Source of the DNA: an uncultured bacterium
GTDB taxonomy: Bacteria > Bacillota > Clostridia > Lachnospirales > Lachnospiraceae
Length of the DNA: 64,000 nt
Reading direction: 5' to 3'
Assembly: GCA_905215775.1 (NCBI GenBank)
Contig: CAJMRM010000006.1
Coordinates: 9,143 to 73,142, forward strand
Shown: positions 60,970-64,000 of the stretch, piece after piece
Layout: each line of letters starts with the position of its first letter
Position numbering within the stretch: position 1 is the first letter of the stretch
Translations under genes and position numbers: made by a program
Notes under the pieces: generated by a model
Database searches by the model: none
Seen by the model: only the letters and a program-made list of their open reading frames with translations
Told to the model about the DNA's origin: nothing

Positions 60970-63132
60970 CTATGAGGGGGAGACCCCGATGACCACATCC
61001 GCACTCTGGCCTTCAGAGGGATTTCCCTGTCCCGAGGACGTACCCGTCTGACCGCCGGGGCCGTTTTCCGATCCAGGTCCTCCGGTCTGGCCGGACGGAC
61101 GGATAATGACCACGCTTCCTGCGCTGCCGGGACCAGATGCATTTCCTCCGGTATTCTGGCTGCTTCCTCCGCCTGAAGGCGCGTTGACCACGGGAGCGTC
61201 CGACTGGCGTACCACGTTGAGTCTGTATGCACGGATACTGCCGTTTTCTGCCTTTACCTCCACAGTCACCGTATTATTTCCGCTCTGCAGATCTACGGTT
61301 CCGGTACCTGAAACAGAGGCCTTGGAATCAATGGCCGTGGCCTTTACTGAGATCTGTCCCACCGACGGATTAACGATCACGTCGTAGCTTTCCGTATCCA
61401 TGCTAAAGGTGGGCGTCAGTGAATACCCCTCCACCTCCAGGGAGGAAAGCTTATTATTGGGACTCCCGGATGTCTCCGGCTTCGGGCTGGCCGTTTCCGG
61501 CATATTATTATAGACCGGTATCTTAAACACCAGAGGCTCTTTTTTCATTTCGTCTGTATAGGCCCTGGAAAGCTTGGCCCCTTCTCCGGCGGCGCCCTCC
61601 ACGTTGGTCATGTACTGGTGCTTATAGAGATTACTTCCCTGCACATTGAATTTTTTCAGATAGAATGTATCCTGGCCCTGGGAAACAAAATTCTCTCCAT
61701 AATAAAGAGCCCCGCCCAGAATGGATTTTTCAATGGAATTCCACGGGCGTCCATAATTCCCTTCCTGGGATGCATACCACAGGCCCCGGGTGATGGCCGA
61801 CATGGATTCCGTCTGGTATGCTCCGATATTAAAGAAGTTATAAATTCCCTGGTAACCGGCAGTTGTCCCGGATATGCTTCCCGAGGTTCCGTTGGCCTGT
61901 TCCTGTAAGATCATGGCCCCCAGTACGTACGGGTTCACGCCAGACTGGACTCCGGCATTCATAATGATATCCACATAGCTCTGGCCCGCCGGCACCGGTG
62001 AGGTCTCCGATGCACCGGTGCTGTCCCCTGTGATGACAGAGGCATCCATTCCAGGTCCATATTCCACATTGGGAAGAGCCAGCACCTGGGTATCCCTGGC
62101 GCTGACTGTGGCCGAGGGACCCTCCAGTCCCACGTCCGGTCTGCTGCTGTCCGTTCCCTGGGGAGCCATCTGGGAAGCTCCTCCGGAGGATGTTCCCTGG
62201 GAATCGCTCCCGCCTCCTCCTGTGGTCATCCCCGGTCCATAGTTCTGTCCCGGAGGCAGCGGCACGCTGTTCCCGTCAGTTCCATTCTGCCCGCTATTCT
62301 GCTGGTTATTCGGATCGCTCTGGCCTCCGGAAGGATTTCCGCCTTCTTGGGAGCCCTGGCCTGTGGATTTTTCAAGAAACGTACCGGATACCAGGCTCTG
62401 CAGCCCCTCCCTCGTCTGATGGGCGCCGTCGTAGGACTGGAGCAGGAACTGGAACACATATATCTCATTTAAAAAATTCCTGGGATCCATATAATAGCTT
62501 ACGATATCCCTGGACGCAGCCACCCAGCTTGCTCCGTCAAAGCCGGTCCACTTTCCCGTTTTCCAGTCATAAGCCCCGTATTCCGTAGATTTCCAGGAGG
62601 AAAGGCTGTTGGTGGAAACAAGGTTGGCTCCTACGATGCTCTCATTATTGACCGCATCATTCCAATCCAGGCCCGTATTCTGCACCTGGAAGATCCAGGA
62701 CGGGAACTCGGCATGGAGGACCCGCAGGGATTCCTTATAGCTTTCCGGAAATCCCTGGCTGGTCATATACGCTTCGAATTGGGGATCTGTGGTATAGGAT
62801 ACCGGAAACTTTATGTATTCAGAAGAGGCATAGCCCTCCATGGTCTTTCCTCCGGCAGTAAAGCGCAGCTTATACCAGCGCACTCCGTCCGAAGCAGTCT
62901 CCTCCCCTACCACAGTTACCGGCGCGCCGTAGGACAGCTTTCTTACGATCTGGTTTCCTGTACCCGGACCGCTCCTTACATTTAATGTGGTGGCGTTGAC
63001 CGAAGCCGCTCTCTGGGTCTCTGCGTATATGGTTCCGGGATAATCTTTGATGATCCCCGCGCTGCCTGCCGATTCTGCGGCTAAAAATACGGCCGTCAGC
63101 GCTGCCAGGATCCTTCTCCCTCGTTTTTTCAT
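60970..63132 (-). CDS. Secreted SH3b/glucosaminidase cell-wall hydrolase with interrupted catalytic domain
   Basis: The 720-residue protein has a signal peptide, a bacterial SH3 domain (about 43-108, TTLNVRSGPGTGNQIVRKL), a glucosaminidase-like domain whose first part (about 120-255) and second part (about 385-535, containing NPYVLGAMILQEQ and YNFFNIGAYQ) are separated by about 130 low-complexity residues, a cadherin-like domain (about 565-650) and a Gly/Ser-rich end. It probably cleaves peptidoglycan glycan strands. The ATG at 63132 is chosen because a basic signal peptide follows; the upstream frame is less likely. Confidence 0.82.
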   Translation of the reverse strand: MKKRGRRILAALTAVFLAAESAGSAGIIKDYPGTIYAETQRAASVNATTLNVRSGPGTGNQIVRKLSYGAPVTVVGEETASDGVRWYKLRFTAGGKTMEGYASSEYIKFPVSYTTDPQFEAYMTSQGFPESYKESLRVLHAEFPSWIFQVQNTGLDWNDAVNNESIVGANLVSTNSLSSWKSTEYGAYDWKTGKWTGFDGASWVAASRDIVSYYMDPRNFLNEIYVFQFLLQSYDGAHQTREGLQSLVSGTFLEKSTGQGSQEGGNPSGGQSDPNNQQNSGQNGTDGNSVPLPPGQNYGPGMTTGGGGSDSQGTSSGGASQMAPQGTDSSRPDVGLEGPSATVSARDTQVLALPNVEYGPGMDASVITGDSTGASETSPVPAGQSYVDIIMNAGVQSGVNPYVLGAMILQEQANGTSGSISGTTAGYQGIYNFFNIGAYQTESMSAITRGLWYASQEGNYGRPWNSIEKSILGGALYYGENFVSQGQDTFYLKKFNVQGSNLYKHQYMTNVEGAAGEGAKLSRAYTDEMKKEPLVFKIPVYNNMPETASPKPETSGSPNNKLSSLEVEGYSLTPTFSMDTESYDVIVNPSVGQISVKATAIDSKASVSGTGTVDLQSGNNTVTVEVKAENGSIRAYRLNVVRQSDAPVVNAPSGGGSSQNTGGNASGPGSAGSVVIIRPSGQTGGPGSENGPGGQTGTSSGQGNPSEGQSADVVIGVSPS

Positions 63133-63209
63133 TCTGTTTCTCTCTTTCTTTATGGTCATTTTCTCTTTCTGCCATTTTCCAGTTCTGCCTAAAAATGACA
63201 CCATACGTT

Positions 63210-63239
63210 ATTATAATGACAAATGGAGTTTCCTGTCAA
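63210..63239 (-). promoter_or_regulatory. Sigma-A-type promoter of the glucosaminidase operon
   Basis: On the minus strand TTGACA (63234-63239) and TATAAT (63210-63215) are 18 bases apart. The remaining 335-base gap holds the terminator of the next gene and nothing else recognisable. Confidence 0.78.
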
Positions 63240-63383
63240 CCTCAGGAAGGAAACTTCATATTTTTGCCGCTGTTTTACGGGGAATTTGTAAGGTTTTCTT
63301 AAGAAAAATAAGGAGAAGGAACCGTCTCATACATGTCCTGGAGAACGGGCAGGAACCGGGGACGCGGAAAGGGAACGGAAATG

Positions 63384-63423
63384 GAAAAAGCCCTCCGGCC
63401 AATGCAGTGCACTGGCCGGAGGG
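63384..63423 (-). terminator. Terminator after the oxaloacetate-decarboxylase-type gene
   Basis: CCCTCCGGCCA and TGGCCGGAGGG form a perfect 11-base stem followed on the minus strand by CTTTTTCC. Confidence 0.87.
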
Positions 63424-63468
63424 ACTCCTTTTAAAGGGAGCCGGGGCTCCCTATGGAATATTTATGGA

Positions 63469-64000
63469 TCAGACTGGATATACCTTGTTTTCCTTGTCTG
63501 CCTTTTTCGGATCTACGCCGGTCTGCTGGGCTTCACGATACTCAAAGAAGTCCTTCGCCACAGCCGGGAACAGCGCATAGGATAAAACGTCCTCATCCTG
63601 CTGCTTCCACTGAGCGCATTCCTTCTCGAATTTCGGAAGCTGCGGCGGGATCAGGTCCGCCGGACGGCAGGTGATGGGAGTTGCGTCGCCGATGATCTTT
63701 TTCTGTACTTCCTTGTTGAACGGCTTTACCGTCTGTCCAAATTCGCCCATCATGATCTTTTTGGACTCCTTGGGAACCATCTTATACCGCTCGCCTGCCA
63801 GTACGTTCATAACCGCCTGGGTACCAACGATCTGAGAAGACGGAGTAACCAACGGCGGCTCGCCGAAGTCTTTTCTTACTCTCGGAATCTCTTCCAGAAC
63901 CGCACGGTATTTGTCCTCCTGTCCGGCTTCCTTTAACTGGCTTACCAGGTTGGAAAGCATTCCGCCCGGTACCTGATACTGAAGGGTCTTGATATTTACG
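63469..64000 (-). CDS. Oxaloacetate decarboxylase/pyruvate carboxylase-type alpha subunit, C-terminal part (cut by window edge)
   Basis: About 177 residues of the C-terminal carboxyltransferase region are visible, continuing past the window edge (VNIKTLQYQVPGGMLSNLVSQL is in frame). The segments VTPSSQIVGTQAVMNVLAGERY and the conserved GDATPITCRPADLIPP are typical of OadA/PycB proteins. The protein ends in KVYPV without a biotinyl domain, so it would need a separate biotin carrier. Coupling to a Na+ pump is possible but cannot be judged from the window. Confidence 0.87.
   Translation of the reverse strand, partial: VNIKTLQYQVPGGMLSNLVSQLKEAGQEDKYRAVLEEIPRVRKDFGEPPLVTPSSQIVGTQAVMNVLAGERYKMVPKESKKIMMGEFGQTVKPFNKEVQKKIIGDATPITCRPADLIPPQLPKFEKECAQWKQQDEDVLSYALFPAVAKDFFEYREAQQTGVDPKKADKENKVYPV

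Overview
The window looks like a chromosomal segment of an anaerobic, spore-forming Firmicute of the Lachnospiraceae/Clostridiales type. The reasons are a moderately GC-rich sequence, a complete spoIIAA-spoIIAB-sigF module followed by spoVA genes, T-box leaders on aminoacyl-tRNA synthetase operons, a CIRCE-controlled groESL operon, several Lachnospiraceae-type domains of unknown function (DUF5716, DUF5717, DUF4364, DUF6472, DUF975), and the 2-hydroxyglutarate pathway of glutamate fermentation known from Acidaminococcus and Clostridium symbiosum. No rRNA, tRNA, CRISPR array, transposase or phage gene was seen. Most genes lie on the minus strand.

Layout. 1-4.1 kb: smpB (cut by the window edge), rnr, secG and enolase. 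4.1-8.3 kb: pheS-pheT behind a phenylalanine-type T-box, with a stem-loop-rich spacer between the two genes. 8.4-15.6 kb: mgsA, then the forespore block spoIIAA-spoIIAB-sigF-(50-codon membrane protein)-spoVAA-AB-AC, a lone peptide-binding lipoprotein gene that splits the spoVA series, then spoVAD-AE. 15.8-22.3 kb: a T-box operon of GNAT acetyltransferase, DUF6472, valS, folC, a 46-aa protein and a membrane TPR protein. 22.4-28.0 kb: a compact uncharacterised three-gene operon (DUF5717 scaffold, DUF5716 Hsp70/actin-like protein, TPR-like protein), divergent from a DUF4364 gene and a 50-aa membrane protein. 29.0-35.3 kb: tig-clpP-clpX-lon-engB. 35.5-41.6 kb: DJ-1, DUF975, CYTH, groESL, a small membrane protein and an IclR regulator.

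41.6-54.2 kb holds a MATE transporter and then a nearly complete glutamate-fermentation cluster in what appear to be three transcription units: gcdD-gcdC-gcdB (Na+-pumping decarboxylase membrane and biotin subunits), gctA-gctB-gcdA (CoA-transferase and carboxyltransferase) and hgdC-hgdA-hgdB (2-hydroxyglutaryl-CoA dehydratase and its activator). Each unit has a recognisable sigma-A-type promoter. A divergent ketopantoate-reductase-family gene sits where a 2-hydroxyglutarate dehydrogenase would be expected. A perfect palindrome resembling IclR-family operators lies in the gcd leader, and an IclR gene lies at the other end of the cluster.

54.3-64 kb: a MocR-type regulator, glnS, an Na+-dependent SNF transporter, two surface proteins sharing a cadherin-like beta-sandwich domain (one with a cohesin-like domain, one an SH3b/glucosaminidase), and the 3' part of an oxaloacetate-decarboxylase-type alpha subunit that ends without a biotin domain.

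The best candidates for undescribed biology are the DUF5717/DUF5716/TPR operon, the families of palindromic intergenic modules (pheS-pheT, gctA-gcdB, CYTH-groEL), and the unannotated small proteins inside the sporulation and synthetase operons. Database searches and folding calculations were not possible, so family names rest on recognised motifs and gene order.
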